Shown here: positions 8,015 to 16,392 of the stretch, piece by piece | How the letters are laid out: each line of letters starts with the position of its first letter | How positions within the stretch are numbered: the stretch's first letter is position 1 | NCBI GenBank assembly: GCA_930986645.1 | Contig: CAKNJS010000023.1 | Span: 1 to 40,248, forward strand | DNA: 40,248 nucleotides | Direction of reading: 5' to 3' | DNA from: an uncultured Lachnoclostridium sp. | GTDB lineage: Bacteria > Bacillota > Clostridia > Lachnospirales > Lachnospiraceae | The notes under the pieces: model-generated | Told to the model about the DNA's origin: nothing | What the model saw: only the letters and a program-made list of their open reading frames with translations | Databases searched by the model: none | Translations under genes and position numbers: made by a program

Positions 8015-8108
8015 AAAGCAGGGAAACGGCTGAATACAGGTGAAAAAATGCGGAACTCGCAAGCTCTGACAACCGCCTTTTTTCACCTGACGCCATTTCC
8101 CTGCTTTT
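8015..8108. terminator. Long bidirectional terminator
   Basis: AAAGCAGGGAAA at 8015-8026 pairs with TTTCCCTGCTTT at 8096-8107, and CAGGTGAAAAAA with TTTTTTCACCTG inside it. The nested hairpin lies between two convergent genes and has A/T tracts suited to stopping transcription from both sides. Confidence 0.85.
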
Positions 8109-8118
8109 AACATTTTTT

Positions 8119-9243
8119 TTACCAAGACTGGAAGAAGACATTATCACCGATTACAATACCGTCGCGGTTTGTTCCGTGAGCATACAGGAAGTAGTAACAG
8201 TCAGAAACTGCGGCGAGTCTTGCGCCATTAATGGCATCCTGCGCCACCTGCATGGAAAGGCTGGTCGGCCCTGCTTCGATAACTCTCTGAAGGCGGCCTG
8301 TCCAAACCGGCTCGAACTGCCCGCTTGCATAAACAACACCGCTGATCGAGTTCGGAAATCTGGAACTTTCCACACGGTTCATTATTACAGTAGCCACGGC
8401 AAGCAAGGAGTCGTAATCCTGATATGCTTCACATTGGATTATGGCAGCAAGTAACGTTGTATCGTCTGCAGAAACGTTGATTCCGCCTCCGTTGATAACG
8501 GTATCGTCATATCCGCCTCCGGAACTGCCGGAACTTCCGCCTGTACTGCCTGAATTATTGACCGCAGCGGCTGCTTCCTCAGCTGCCTTTTTACGTGCTT
8601 CTTCAGCAGCGATACGTGCTGCCTCTTCTTCTTTTGCCTGCTGAAGACGTGCCTGTACATCTGCGAGATTGGTAGATGTCTCATTGGCTTTAGCCTGCAG
8701 TTCAGCCTGCTGAGATTCCAGCTGTTCACTCAGGTCCCTGAGGGAATCCTGCTGTGCCTGAAGATTTTCCTGCTCTTCCTCAATCTGGCTGTGGATATCT
8801 TTCAGCTCATTGAGGGCGTTTCTGTCATATTCACTGAGGTTTTCTATGAAATCTGCCTTGTTCAGGAAGTCTGACATATCTTCGGCGGAAAAGAGAAGTT
8901 CAAGCAGTGTTGCATTCCCGTGCTCATACATATATTTAATACGGGCTTTCATGCTTTCATACTGCTGTTCTTCATTCGCGGTCGCATCCGCAAGTTCATC
9001 TGATGTACGGGCAATTTCGCCGTTAAGCATCTCCACCTGCATTTCAGTGGTTGAAATTTCATCGCTCAGTGCGAGGATATCTGAATTAATCCCCTGAAGT
9101 TCATTTTCAAGAGAGGATGACTGATCCTCCAGATTCTCGATTTCTTCGTTGTCCGCAAAAGCGGGAAAAACTGAAAGTACAATTGCGAGAGAACAGATCA
9201 GGGCTAATCCGGACCGTATCCATCGTTTTTTAGAGATTTTCAT
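8119..9243 (-). CDS. Secreted coiled-coil cell wall hydrolase, SleB/CwlJ-type domain
   Basis: A 374-residue exported protein. Residues 1-30 are a signal peptide ('LALICSLAIVLSVFPAFA', cleavage likely after AFA). Residues 36-215 form a long coiled coil rich in Glu, Gln and Leu, like PcsB/CwlO N-terminal domains that dock to FtsEX. A Ser/Gly linker at about 230-250 leads to a C-terminal domain (about 262-374) of the SleB/CwlJ hydrolase_2 family. It shows the 'CEAYQDYDSLLAVATVIMNR' block, whose glutamate is the expected catalytic residue, and 'SRFPNSISGVVYASGQFEPV'. It probably cleaves peptidoglycan glycan strands (lytic transglycosylase type). SleB-like domains are not confined to spore germination, and the coiled coil suggests a vegetative, division-linked hydrolase. 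Confidence 0.85.
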   Translation of the reverse strand: MKISKKRWIRSGLALICSLAIVLSVFPAFADNEEIENLEDQSSSLENELQGINSDILALSDEISTTEMQVEMLNGEIARTSDELADATANEEQQYESMKARIKYMYEHGNATLLELLFSAEDMSDFLNKADFIENLSEYDRNALNELKDIHSQIEEEQENLQAQQDSLRDLSEQLESQQAELQAKANETSTNLADVQARLQQAKEEEAARIAAEEARKKAAEEAAAAVNNSGSTGGSSGSSGGGYDDTVINGGGINVSADDTTLLAAIIQCEAYQDYDSLLAVATVIMNRVESSRFPNSISGVVYASGQFEPVWTGRLQRVIEAGPTSLSMQVAQDAINGARLAAVSDCYYFLYAHGTNRDGIVIGDNVFFQSW

Positions 9244-9289
9244 ACAATAAAATCCTTTCTTGATTTGCGCTGTTCAGTTGCGAGTAATT

Positions 9290-9331
9290 ATTATACTACA
9301 AATTGCGTTATTTGGCAAACTCTGATAGAAT
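9290..9331. promoter_or_regulatory. Overlapping divergent promoters
   Basis: On the minus strand, TTGCCA (9313-9318) and TATAAT (9290-9295), 17 nt apart, serve the cell wall hydrolase. On the plus strand, TTGCGT (9303-9308) and TAGAAT (9326-9331), also 17 nt apart, serve the HAD phosphatase. The elements interleave, so the two polymerases should compete for the site. Confidence 0.6.
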
Positions 9332-9366
9332 AAAATAAATGTAAAATATTACAGTTGGAGTGGCTT

Positions 9367-10200
9367 ATGGAACATAGGATAAAGATGATAGGGCTGGATC
9401 TGGACGGTACTCTGCTCACAGATAAGAAAGAGCTTACGAATCGGACAAAAGAGGCGCTGTCCAAGGCAATTAAACAGGGAATTACAGTTCTTGTCGCAAG
9501 TGGACGGCCGTGGATGGGAGTCCCCGAAGAACTCAGAAATTTTCCGGGGATGCGTTATGCGCTTACTTCGAACGGAGCCAGAATCATAGATACAAAGGAT
9601 GGCAGGATTTTGGAAGAACATCTGCTTTCACCGGAACTTGCGTTAAAGGCATTGGCAGTATGCGGAAAATATGATACTCTTCAGGAAGTGTATTTTGACG
9701 GTCAGGGGTATGCGCCGGAGGATCAGATGGCATATGTGGAGAAGTATCACAGGAATCCCAGTATGTGTGAATACATGAGAAAGACCAGAATCCCGGTAAA
9801 GGATATCAGGAAGCTGGTGGAGCAGGAGAACAGAGGGCTTGACAAAGTACAGGCGCTTTTTGCAGATATGGAAGAACGAAAAAAGGCATGGAGTGAACTG
9901 GAACAGGAAAAAGGGCTGGAACTTGTCGGTTCTCTTCGGTATAATATTGAAATCAATGCCGCAGGAGTAAATAAAGGAACCGGACTAATCAATCTGGGAA
10001 GAATGCTGGGAATCAGACGCGAGGAGATTATGGCGTTCGGAGACGGCGACAATGATATTGCAATGCTAAGAGAGGCCGGTTTCGGCGTAGCTATGGCAAA
10101 TGCCGAGGAACAGGTAAAAGCAGCTGCCGATTACATAACCCTCTCTAATGAAGAGGACGGAGCAGCTGAGGCAATTGAGAAACTGGTTCTGAAACAGTAA
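9367..10200 (+). CDS. Cof-type HAD-superfamily phosphatase
   Basis: A 277-residue cytosolic HAD phosphatase of the Cof/YbjI type (class IIB cap). Motif I is 'LDLDGTLL' with nucleophile D11 and acid/base D13; motif II is the threonine/serine in 'VLVASGRPW'; motif III is a lysine in the 'NAAGVNKGTGL' region; motif IV is 'FGDGDNDIAML'. Family members remove phosphate from sugar phosphates, FMN, pyridoxal phosphate and similar compounds; the substrate here cannot be read from the sequence. I chose the ATG at 9367 with GGAG at 9357-9360. A TTG at 9355 is in frame but overlaps that site. Confidence 0.88.
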   Translation: MEHRIKMIGLDLDGTLLTDKKELTNRTKEALSKAIKQGITVLVASGRPWMGVPEELRNFPGMRYALTSNGARIIDTKDGRILEEHLLSPELALKALAVCGKYDTLQEVYFDGQGYAPEDQMAYVEKYHRNPSMCEYMRKTRIPVKDIRKLVEQENRGLDKVQALFADMEERKKAWSELEQEKGLELVGSLRYNIEINAAGVNKGTGLINLGRMLGIRREEIMAFGDGDNDIAMLREAGFGVAMANAEEQVKAAADYITLSNEEDGAAEAIEKLVLKQ

Positions 10201-10236
10201 TGAAGGAGAAGGAATAATTATTAAGGAGGAAAAAAT

Positions 10237-11064
10237 ATGTTGGATATATTAAAAGCGATCATATTCGGTATCGTAGAAGGAATTACGGAATGGCTGCCGA
10301 TCAGTTCTACAGGGCATCTGATCATTATGGAAGAGCTGCTGAAACTGAATCAGGGTGACGCTTTCTTTGAAATGTTTCAGGTAGTGATCCAGCTCGGTGC
10401 GATTCTGGCAGTTGTTGTAATTTATTTTCATAAACTGAATCCGTTTTCACCAAAGAAGACGCAGAAACAGAAAATGATGACATGGCAGATTTGGATCAAA
10501 GTGATTATCGGCTGTCTGCCGGCTGCTGTAGTCGGGCTGCTGTTTGATGACTGGATTGACAAGGTACTTTATCACTGGTATGTTGTGGCGCTGATGCTTA
10601 TCGTATATGGTATTCTGTTTATCGTGGTAGAGAATTATCAGAAAGGAAAAACTCCTCAGGTTACAAAATTCTCTCAGCTTACGATTCCTATGATCCTGAT
10701 TATCGGCGTATTTCAGATGCTGGCAATGATTCCGGGAACTTCGCGGTCCGGAGCAACGATCGTGGGCGCTCTTATGATCGGTGTTTCCAGAAGCCTTGCG
10801 GCTGAGTATACATTTTTCCTTGCGATACCGGTTATGTTCGGGGCGAGCCTGCTCAAGCTGATCAAGTTCGGATTTAATTTTACGGCAATGCAGGCGGCTG
10901 TGCTGCTTGTCGGAATGGTTGTATCGTTTGCAGTATCTATTGTTGCGATCAAGTTCCTGATGAATTATATCAGGAAAAACGATTTTAAGGTGTTCGGATA
11001 TTACCGGATCGTACTTGGAGTGATCGTATTTCTGTTTTTCGGTATTCAGGCACTGCTTGCCTGA
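10237..11064 (+). CDS. uppP: Undecaprenyl-diphosphatase (BacA type)
   Basis: A 275-residue multipass membrane enzyme that dephosphorylates undecaprenyl pyrophosphate, recycling the lipid carrier of peptidoglycan and wall polymer synthesis; overexpression gives bacitracin resistance in other species. The two family signatures are present: 'EGITEWLPISSTGHL' at residues 14-28, with its catalytic glutamates, and 'PGTSRSGATI' around residues 167-176. AAGGAGG at 10224-10230 precedes the ATG. It follows the HAD phosphatase by 36 nt and may be co-transcribed with it. Confidence 0.96.
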   Translation: MLDILKAIIFGIVEGITEWLPISSTGHLIIMEELLKLNQGDAFFEMFQVVIQLGAILAVVVIYFHKLNPFSPKKTQKQKMMTWQIWIKVIIGCLPAAVVGLLFDDWIDKVLYHWYVVALMLIVYGILFIVVENYQKGKTPQVTKFSQLTIPMILIIGVFQMLAMIPGTSRSGATIVGALMIGVSRSLAAEYTFFLAIPVMFGASLLKLIKFGFNFTAMQAAVLLVGMVVSFAVSIVAIKFLMNYIRKNDFKVFGYYRIVLGVIVFLFFGIQALLA

Positions 11065-11147
11065 ATTATATCCGCTCAGTACATTTATCTGCCGGCCGAC
11101 TGATCCTTATGTACATAAATCCGTCTTCTGACGCCGGACGGTTGAAC

Positions 11148-11194
11148 TGTTTTGCATAAATTTTCAATACAGGACTTGAAATTTATGCAAAACA
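11148..11194. promoter_or_regulatory. 16-bp perfect dyad before the amino acid transporter
   Basis: Positions 11148-11163 and 11179-11194 are exact inverted copies (core GTTTTGCATAAATTT) around a 15-nt centre. No T-tract follows, so an operator is more likely than a terminator. The stretch TGCATAAATTTTCA resembles an ARG box (12 of 14 against TGAATWWWWATTCA), and a related TTATGCAAA recurs at 11223-11231. ArgR control of the ABC importer is an inference. Confidence 0.5.
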
Positions 11195-11259
11195 TGCTAA
11201 ACTTAGTAAGATAATCTGTATGATTATGCAAATTGAAAACTAAATGGAGGAATGAAACG

Positions 11260-12141
11260 ATGAAAAGGTTATTGGCAGTTTGCTTAACAGCAGCTCTCAC
11301 TGTCGGTCTGGTTGCAGGATGCGGCGGCAAGAGCAGTGACGGAGACAGCAGTAATTCCGGAAGCAGCAGTGCGAAAACAGCAAAGGTTATTGATGTAGAT
11401 CTTACAAGCGAAGAGTATGCTTTCGGTGTTGATAAGACTCAGCCGGAACTTCTGGATCAGGTAAATGCGTTTATTTCAAAGATTCAGGAAGACGGAACGC
11501 TGGATGAGATTTTTGATAAATATTTTGGCGGCGGAGAGCCGACACCGGTAGAGTCTGCAGCACTGGATACATCAAAAGACCAGCTTGTAGTTGCAACAAA
11601 TGCGGCGTTTGAGCCTTTTGAGTATATGGAAGGTGACAGCTATGTGGGTATCGACATGGAGATCGCAGCTCTGCTTGCAAAGGAACTGGGACAGGAGCTT
11701 GTCATCCAGAACATGGATTTTGACGCGGTATGCCTCTCAGTCGGACAGCAGAAATGTGATATTGCGATGGCCGGGCTGACAGTCAGCGACGAGAGAAAAG
11801 AGTATGTTACATTTTCAAACACATATTATCAGGCATCACAGCGTCTGATCGTTCCGAGCGACGACACTACATTTGATGATATGACAGATGCGGATTCCAT
11901 CGCAGCGGCACTTGCCAAGCTGGATTCTTCTGTGAAGATCGGTGTACAGCAGGGAACGACAGGACAGAGCTATGTAGAAGGCAGCGAGGATCTCGGGTTC
12001 CCGGGTCTTCAGGCAACATGCCAGCCATATAAGAGCGGATCTCTTGCAGTGCAGGATATGCTCAACGGAAATATTGACTATGTGATCATTGATGCGGCTC
12101 CGGCGGCAGCGATCACAGAGGCCATCAACGAGATGCAGTAA
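11260..12141 (+). CDS. Amino acid ABC transporter binding lipoprotein, apparently circularly permuted
   Basis: A 293-residue lipoprotein: signal peptide with lipobox LVAG-C21, then a Ser/Gly tether. It belongs to the family-3 polar amino acid binding proteins. Canonical order begins at residue 108 ('QLVVATNAAFEPFEYMEGD') and runs through 'GIDMEIAALLAKELG', 'DIAMAGLTVSDERKEYVTFS' and 'KIGVQQGTTGQSY' to 'YVIIDAAPAAAITEAINEMQ', where the gene stops. The segment that normally follows ('VIDVDLTSEEYAFGVDKTQP' to 'EDGTLDEIFDKYFGGG') instead lies at residues 42-91, before the rest. Nothing is missing; only the order differs. Substrate is probably a polar or basic amino acid. The ATG at 11260 follows TGGAGG. 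The permease and ATPase genes lie downstream. Confidence 0.85.
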   Translation: MKRLLAVCLTAALTVGLVAGCGGKSSDGDSSNSGSSSAKTAKVIDVDLTSEEYAFGVDKTQPELLDQVNAFISKIQEDGTLDEIFDKYFGGGEPTPVESAALDTSKDQLVVATNAAFEPFEYMEGDSYVGIDMEIAALLAKELGQELVIQNMDFDAVCLSVGQQKCDIAMAGLTVSDERKEYVTFSNTYYQASQRLIVPSDDTTFDDMTDADSIAAALAKLDSSVKIGVQQGTTGQSYVEGSEDLGFPGLQATCQPYKSGSLAVQDMLNGNIDYVIIDAAPAAAITEAINEMQ

Positions 12142-12163
12142 ACAGAACAGGACTTAAATTCAG

Positions 12164-12231
12164 GAAGGAAAATACAGGCATCCATGGAGAAGCACAGAGC
12201 TTATTGGCGATGCAGGCATTTTCCTTCTTTT
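12164..12231 (+). terminator. Attenuating hairpin between binding protein and permease genes
   Basis: GAAGGAAAAT at 12164-12173 pairs with ATTTTCCTTC at 12218-12227, and GCATC at 12178-12182 with GATGC at 12209-12213; four pyrimidine-rich bases (TTTT) follow. This probably lets only part of the transcripts continue, giving more binding protein than permease, as in many ABC operons. Confidence 0.6.
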
Positions 12232-12245
12232 GAGAAGGGACGGAA

Positions 12246-12956
12246 ATGGGTAATTTTAGTCAGAAGTTAGATAAGTTCATAGAGATTTTTATTGACCAGA
12301 ACGGCTATGTGAGAGTGGTGCAAGGCCTGCAGAATACGCTCCTCATTGCGATATGCGGTCTGATACTCGGTATTCTGATCGGTACGATCATTGCCACTGT
12401 ACGGGTGCTTCCGAAATACAAACTGCTTCCGAGGGTGCTGAACGGAATCTGCAGTTTTTACGTTGCACTGTTCCGCGGTACGCCGATGGTAGTACAGCTC
12501 CTTGTATTTTACTATGTGCTCCTGCCGATCATCGGATGGAATATTAACGGCGTGCAGGTGTCCATGCTCGTATTCGGGCTGAACAGCGGTGCCTACATAT
12601 CCGAGATCATGCGAAGCGGTATTCAGTCGGTTGATCCCGGACAGATGGAGGCGGGCCGGGCGGTAGGCTTAAGCTTCGGAGCGAGTATGACAAAGATCGT
12701 TATACCTCAGGCAGTAAAGAACATCCTCCCCACGCTGGGCAATGAGTTTATATCTCTGATCAAAGAGACGTCGGTAGTAAGCTTTGTCGGGGCGGCGGAT
12801 CTCTATGTGGCGTTTAACTATATCGGAACAAACAATTATGAGTTTATGGTGCCGTATCTGGTGATGGCGCTGATCTACATTGCCCTTGTGCTTGTGATCA
12901 CCCTGCTCATAAAATTACTGGAAAGGAGCCTGAAGAAGAGTGATAGACGTAATTAA
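12246..12956 (+). CDS. Amino acid ABC transporter permease (HisM/GlnP type)
   Basis: A 236-residue inner membrane permease with about five to six membrane helices. It carries the type I ABC permease loop that docks the ATPase ('[20 protein letters not shown]' then '[19 protein letters not shown]') and the N-terminal '[20 protein letters not shown]' helix typical of the His/Glu/Gln/Arg/opine family. It forms the channel with the following ATPase and receives substrate from the permuted lipoprotein. Its 3' end overlaps the ATPase gene by 17 nt, so the two are translationally coupled. Confidence 0.93.
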   Translation: MGNFSQKLDKFIEIFIDQNGYVRVVQGLQNTLLIAICGLILGILIGTIIATVRVLPKYKLLPRVLNGICSFYVALFRGTPMVVQLLVFYYVLLPIIGWNINGVQVSMLVFGLNSGAYISEIMRSGIQSVDPGQMEAGRAVGLSFGASMTKIVIPQAVKNILPTLGNEFISLIKETSVVSFVGAADLYVAFNYIGTNNYEFMVPYLVMALIYIALVLVITLLIKLLERSLKKSDRRN

Positions 12957-13764
12957 TCTTAGGAAAAGCTTCGGTGATCTTGAGATCTTAAAAGGAATTA
13001 ACATCACCATCAACAAAGGCGATATCGTTGCAGTGCTTGGCCCGTCAGGCTCCGGTAAGAGTACGTTCCTCCGGTGTCTGAACTGTATGGAAGATCCGAC
13101 ATCGGGCAGCATTATTTTCAACGGAGTAGATATTGCCGACATGAAGGTGGATATCAATGTGCACCGCCGCCATATGGGAATGGTGTTCCAGCATTTTAAT
13201 TTATTCAATAATAAGACAGTTCTTCAGAACGTAATGATGGCTCCGGCCTATCTGCGGTGTAAGGATCTGAAAAAGGCAAAACGGAAGAATCGGATCATCC
13301 GCTTTAAAAATATATTCCGCGGAAAAAAGGAAGAACTGATCCCGATTACAACAACAAAGGAGCAGATCAAAGAAGAGGCAAAAAAGCAGGCGCTTGATCT
13401 GCTGAAGCGTATCGGGCTGGACGACAAGGCGGACGCTTACCCGTCCACGCTGTCCGGAGGTCAGAAACAGAGAGTGGCTATCATCCGCTCTCTTGCAATG
13501 AACCCGGATGTGATCCTTTTCGATGAGCCGACATCAGCACTGGATCCGGAGATGGTCGGGGAGGTACTCGACTTGATGAAGAAGCTGGCCAAAGACGGGA
13601 TGACCATGGTTGTGGTAACACACGAGATGGGCTTCGCAAGGGAAGTGGCTTCCAGAGTGATCTTTATGGATGACGGACAGATCCGGGAGGAGGCTTCTCC
13701 GGAAGAGTTCTTTGAGCATCCGAAAGATGAGAGACTGAAGGAATTCCTTTCCAAGATTTTATAA
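12940..13764 (+). CDS. Amino acid ABC transporter ATPase (GlnQ type)
   Basis: A 274-residue cytosolic ATPase. Walker A is '[13 protein letters not shown]', the signature '[12 protein letters not shown]', Walker B '[13 protein letters not shown]', and the switch histidine 'VVVTHEMGF'. It starts with GTG at 12940 inside the end of the permease gene, with GAAAGGAG upstream. It is about 30 residues longer than most GlnQ proteins because of a lysine- and arginine-rich insertion (about residues 108-145, '[20 protein letters not shown]') between the Q-loop and signature motif, a region that contacts the permease. It completes the importer. Confidence 0.95.
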   Translation: MIDVINLRKSFGDLEILKGINITINKGDIVAVLGPSGSGKSTFLRCLNCMEDPTSGSIIFNGVDIADMKVDINVHRRHMGMVFQHFNLFNNKTVLQNVMMAPAYLRCKDLKKAKRKNRIIRFKNIFRGKKEELIPITTTKEQIKEEAKKQALDLLKRIGLDDKADAYPSTLSGGQKQRVAIIRSLAMNPDVILFDEPTSALDPEMVGEVLDLMKKLAKDGMTMVVVTHEMGFAREVASRVIFMDDGQIREEASPEEFFEHPKDERLKEFLSKIL

Positions 13765-13783
13765 GTTTATATTGACAGAAAGA

Positions 13784-13863
13784 TACGCCGAAATTATGAT
13801 GGCTTTGCGGCAGCAAACGGAATGATCCGCACGCTGTATGCGATGTACAGTAATTTCGGCGTA
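13784..13863 (+). repeat. 13-bp inverted repeat after the ABC operon
   Basis: TACGCCGAAATTA at 13784-13796 is repeated inverted at 13851-13863, with a 54-nt interior holding further short helices (GCGG/CCGC, CAGC/GCTG). Only a broken T-rich run (ATTTTGTC) follows, so this is a doubtful terminator. It could be a terminator, a processed 3' hairpin or a small palindromic element. Confidence 0.5.
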
Positions 13864-13898
13864 ATTTTGTCAGAAAAATATTCGGGAGTGAATAGAAT

Positions 13899-15644
13899 AT
13901 GAAATATGAGAGGATTCACAGAGCTTTTTTTATTGAACGGCCCAATCGATTTATAGCATATGTGATGTTGAACGGCAGAAAAGAAAAGGTCCATGTGAAA
14001 AATACGGGCAGGTGTGCGGAGCTGCTGCTTCCGGGCACCCCGGTCTATATTCAAGAAAGTGATAATCCTGCAAGAAAGACGAGATGGGATCTGACAGCAG
14101 TGGAGAAGGGAGACCGGCTTATCAATATGGATTCCCAGATTCCGAATAAAGTAGTACAGGAATGGGTGGAGCGGGGAGAATTCTTTGGAGATATCAGCTT
14201 GGTGAAGCCCGAGACAACGTACGGCAATTCCAGATTTGATCTGTATGTGGAAGCTGGGGAAAGGAAGATATTTATTGAAGTAAAGGGAGTAACACTGGAA
14301 GAGAACGGTGTGTGCAGATTTCCTGATGCTCCAAGCGACCGTGCTGTAAAGCATCTGGAAGAGCTGATACGTGCGTCAAAAGAAGGATATGAGACGTATG
14401 TGTTTTTTGTGATCCAGATGGAGGATGTACGCTATTTTACCCCGAATACAGATACCCATCCGGCATTTGCACAGGCTCTGAAAAAGGCGGCGGCAGCCGG
14501 TGTTGGAATTCTGGCATATGACTGCATAGTAACTCCTGAGAGCATAGAAATTCATAAACCGGTCGATGTAGTGCTGGAGTGTCCGAGGATGAAAGAAGCG
14601 GTACAGCCGCTGGTAGAGTGGTACCGGACAAATCGGAGAAATCTGCCGTGGAGAGAGAGAATGGACGCCTACAGAGTATGGATATCTGAAATTATGCTGC
14701 AGCAGACCAGAGTGGAGGCTGTAAAACCATACTATGAGCGCTTCCTCAGGGAGCTGCCTGATGTAAAGTCTCTGGCGGAAGTGCCGGAGGATCGTCTTCT
14801 GAAACTGTGGGAAGGGCTCGGGTACTATAACCGGGCGAGAAATCTGAAGTATGCCGCCTGTCAGATTATGGAAGAATATGGCGGTAAGTTTCCGGAAACA
14901 TATGAAGAGATCCGTTCTCTGAAAGGAATCGGAAGTTACACGGCAGGGGCGATCAGCTCATTTGTTTATAATATCCCGAAACCTGCCGTGGACGGGAATG
15001 TCCTGCGCGTCGTCAGCCGGATTACGGCAGACGGAGAAGAGATTACGGCATCAGGGACAAAGAAGAGAATTGAAAAAGAGATAGAGGAGGTAATCCCCGG
15101 AGATGCGGCCGGTGATTTTAACCAGAGCCTCATCGAACTTGGAGCTGTTGTGTGTCTGCCAAACGGTGCACCCCGGTGTGCAGAGTGCCCGGTAAGAGAT
15201 ATCTGTCTTGCGCATGAACAGGGAAGACAGACGGAGTTCCCGGTAAAAAAGAAAGCGAAGGAGCGGAGGATTGAAAAACGGACTGTGCTGCTCTTCCGCG
15301 ATGAGGAAAAAGCGGCGATCAGAAAACGGCCTGCTAAAGGGCTGCTGGCGGGAATGTATGAGTTCCCGAACAGGGAAGGATATATGAGTTATGACGAAGC
15401 TGCAGCATATGGGAAGTCCCTCGGCCTTACTCCTGTGCGGATCAAAAAGCTGAGGCGTGCGAAGCACATATTCAGTCATGTGGAATGGCATATGATCGGG
15501 TATGAAATCCTTGTGGATGAGCTTGAAAAGGATATGGAGGCGGCCGGGAGAAACCGGGACGGCGCCGTGATCTTTGCGGAAATCCGGCAGCTTCGGGATG
15601 AGTATCCTATGCCGGCGGCATTCGAAGCATATATGCCGGAATGA
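13899..15644 (+). CDS. mutY: SfsA-MutY fusion: DNA-binding/nuclease domain plus A/G-specific adenine glycosylase
   Basis: A 581-residue fusion. Residues 1-225 match SfsA (sugar fermentation stimulation protein): OB-like start with 'NTGRCAELLLPGTPVYI' and a PD-ExK nuclease-like core, D114 in 'SRFDLY' and E127/K129 in 'IEVKG'. Residues 228-581 are MutY, which removes adenine opposite 8-oxoguanine. Catalytic E264 lies in 'SEIMLQQTRV', the helix-hairpin-helix in 'LKGIGSYTAGAI' (341-352), and D365 in 'AVDGN'. Four cysteines for [4Fe-4S] are C419, C427, C430 and C436, one residue wider than the classic CX6CX2CX5C. A NUDIX-like C-terminal domain follows. The frame is continuous with no sign of error. 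SfsA's role is uncertain; the fusion hints at a DNA repair role. Confidence 0.92.
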   Translation: MKYERIHRAFFIERPNRFIAYVMLNGRKEKVHVKNTGRCAELLLPGTPVYIQESDNPARKTRWDLTAVEKGDRLINMDSQIPNKVVQEWVERGEFFGDISLVKPETTYGNSRFDLYVEAGERKIFIEVKGVTLEENGVCRFPDAPSDRAVKHLEELIRASKEGYETYVFFVIQMEDVRYFTPNTDTHPAFAQALKKAAAAGVGILAYDCIVTPESIEIHKPVDVVLECPRMKEAVQPLVEWYRTNRRNLPWRERMDAYRVWISEIMLQQTRVEAVKPYYERFLRELPDVKSLAEVPEDRLLKLWEGLGYYNRARNLKYAACQIMEEYGGKFPETYEEIRSLKGIGSYTAGAISSFVYNIPKPAVDGNVLRVVSRITADGEEITASGTKKRIEKEIEEVIPGDAAGDFNQSLIELGAVVCLPNGAPRCAECPVRDICLAHEQGRQTEFPVKKKAKERRIEKRTVLLFRDEEKAAIRKRPAKGLLAGMYEFPNREGYMSYDEAAAYGKSLGLTPVRIKKLRRAKHIFSHVEWHMIGYEILVDELEKDMEAAGRNRDGAVIFAEIRQLRDEYPMPAAFEAYMPE

Positions 15645-15706
15645 ACAGGGGAGACTCTTACAATGCAGTTCTGATATGATGAGATAACCGAGCTCGCTCT
15701 GTTTTC

Positions 15707-15735
15707 TTGAAACCGGGAGATGCTTGTGGTACAAT
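15707..15735 (+). promoter_or_regulatory. Promoter of the TetR-lipid kinase pair
   Basis: TTGAAA at 15707-15712 and TACAAT at 15730-15735 with a 17-nt spacer, 33 nt before the TetR start codon. A strong housekeeping match. Confidence 0.7.
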
Positions 15736-15768
15736 GGGTGGGAGAAAATAACAGGAGAGTACCATAAA

Positions 15769-16392
15769 ATGAGTGAAAAGGGAGCTATTTCCAGACAGCA
15801 GCAGAAGTCGCGGGAGACGCGGGAAAAAATATTTCAGGCGGCAAAGCGTATCCTGCAGAAGAAAGGATATGAAGAGCTGTCTATAAAAAATATCTGTGAG
15901 GAAGCAGGCGTGTCCAACGGCAGCTTCTATCATCATTTTAAGACAAAGGATGACCTTCTGTCCTACTATATCGAGGATCAGCCGAAGATCAATCCGGATC
16001 TCCTTGAACTGCCGGAAAGTGTTGCCGGGGTAAAGGAAGGCATCATTCAGGTGTACATGAATTACGTGAAGTACTGCAGAGAACTTGGAGTTGAATTTGT
16101 ATCGGAATATTATGATACAAAGAATCAGGCACTGAATGCGGCGATCCGTATGGAACGTCCTTATCCTATTGTGACAGTGCAGAATTATGTGGAGAAAGCA
16201 GAACGCTCCGGCATTGTGAGCCTGAATGTAAGTATCGAAGAATTCACAACGGATATCAGGATGATCGTTATCGGAAATGTATTTGAGTGGTGCGTAAAAC
16301 ATGGTGATGCGGATTTCGAAGGCAATATGGCAAGATCACTGGGTATGTATCTTGATGCGGCTCTCAGCAGGGGGGCGGGAGTTCCGAAATGA
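15769..16392 (+). CDS. TetR/AcrR-family transcriptional regulator
   Basis: A 207-residue regulator. The N-terminal helix-turn-helix covers about residues 14-60: 'TREKIFQAAKRILQKKGYEE' followed by 'SIKNICEEAGVSNGSFYHHF', the classic TetR DNA-binding block. The C-terminal domain, which would bind a ligand, is not recognisable. The ATG at 15769 is chosen because AGGAG precedes it and the promoter lies just upstream; the in-frame ATG at 15724 overlaps the promoter itself. The gene overlaps the lipid kinase gene by 4 nt (ATGA), so it probably senses something related to membrane lipid metabolism, although this is inference. Confidence 0.88.
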   Translation: MSEKGAISRQQQKSRETREKIFQAAKRILQKKGYEELSIKNICEEAGVSNGSFYHHFKTKDDLLSYYIEDQPKINPDLLELPESVAGVKEGIIQVYMNYVKYCRELGVEFVSEYYDTKNQALNAAIRMERPYPIVTVQNYVEKAERSGIVSLNVSIEEFTTDIRMIVIGNVFEWCVKHGDADFEGNMARSLGMYLDAALSRGAGVPK

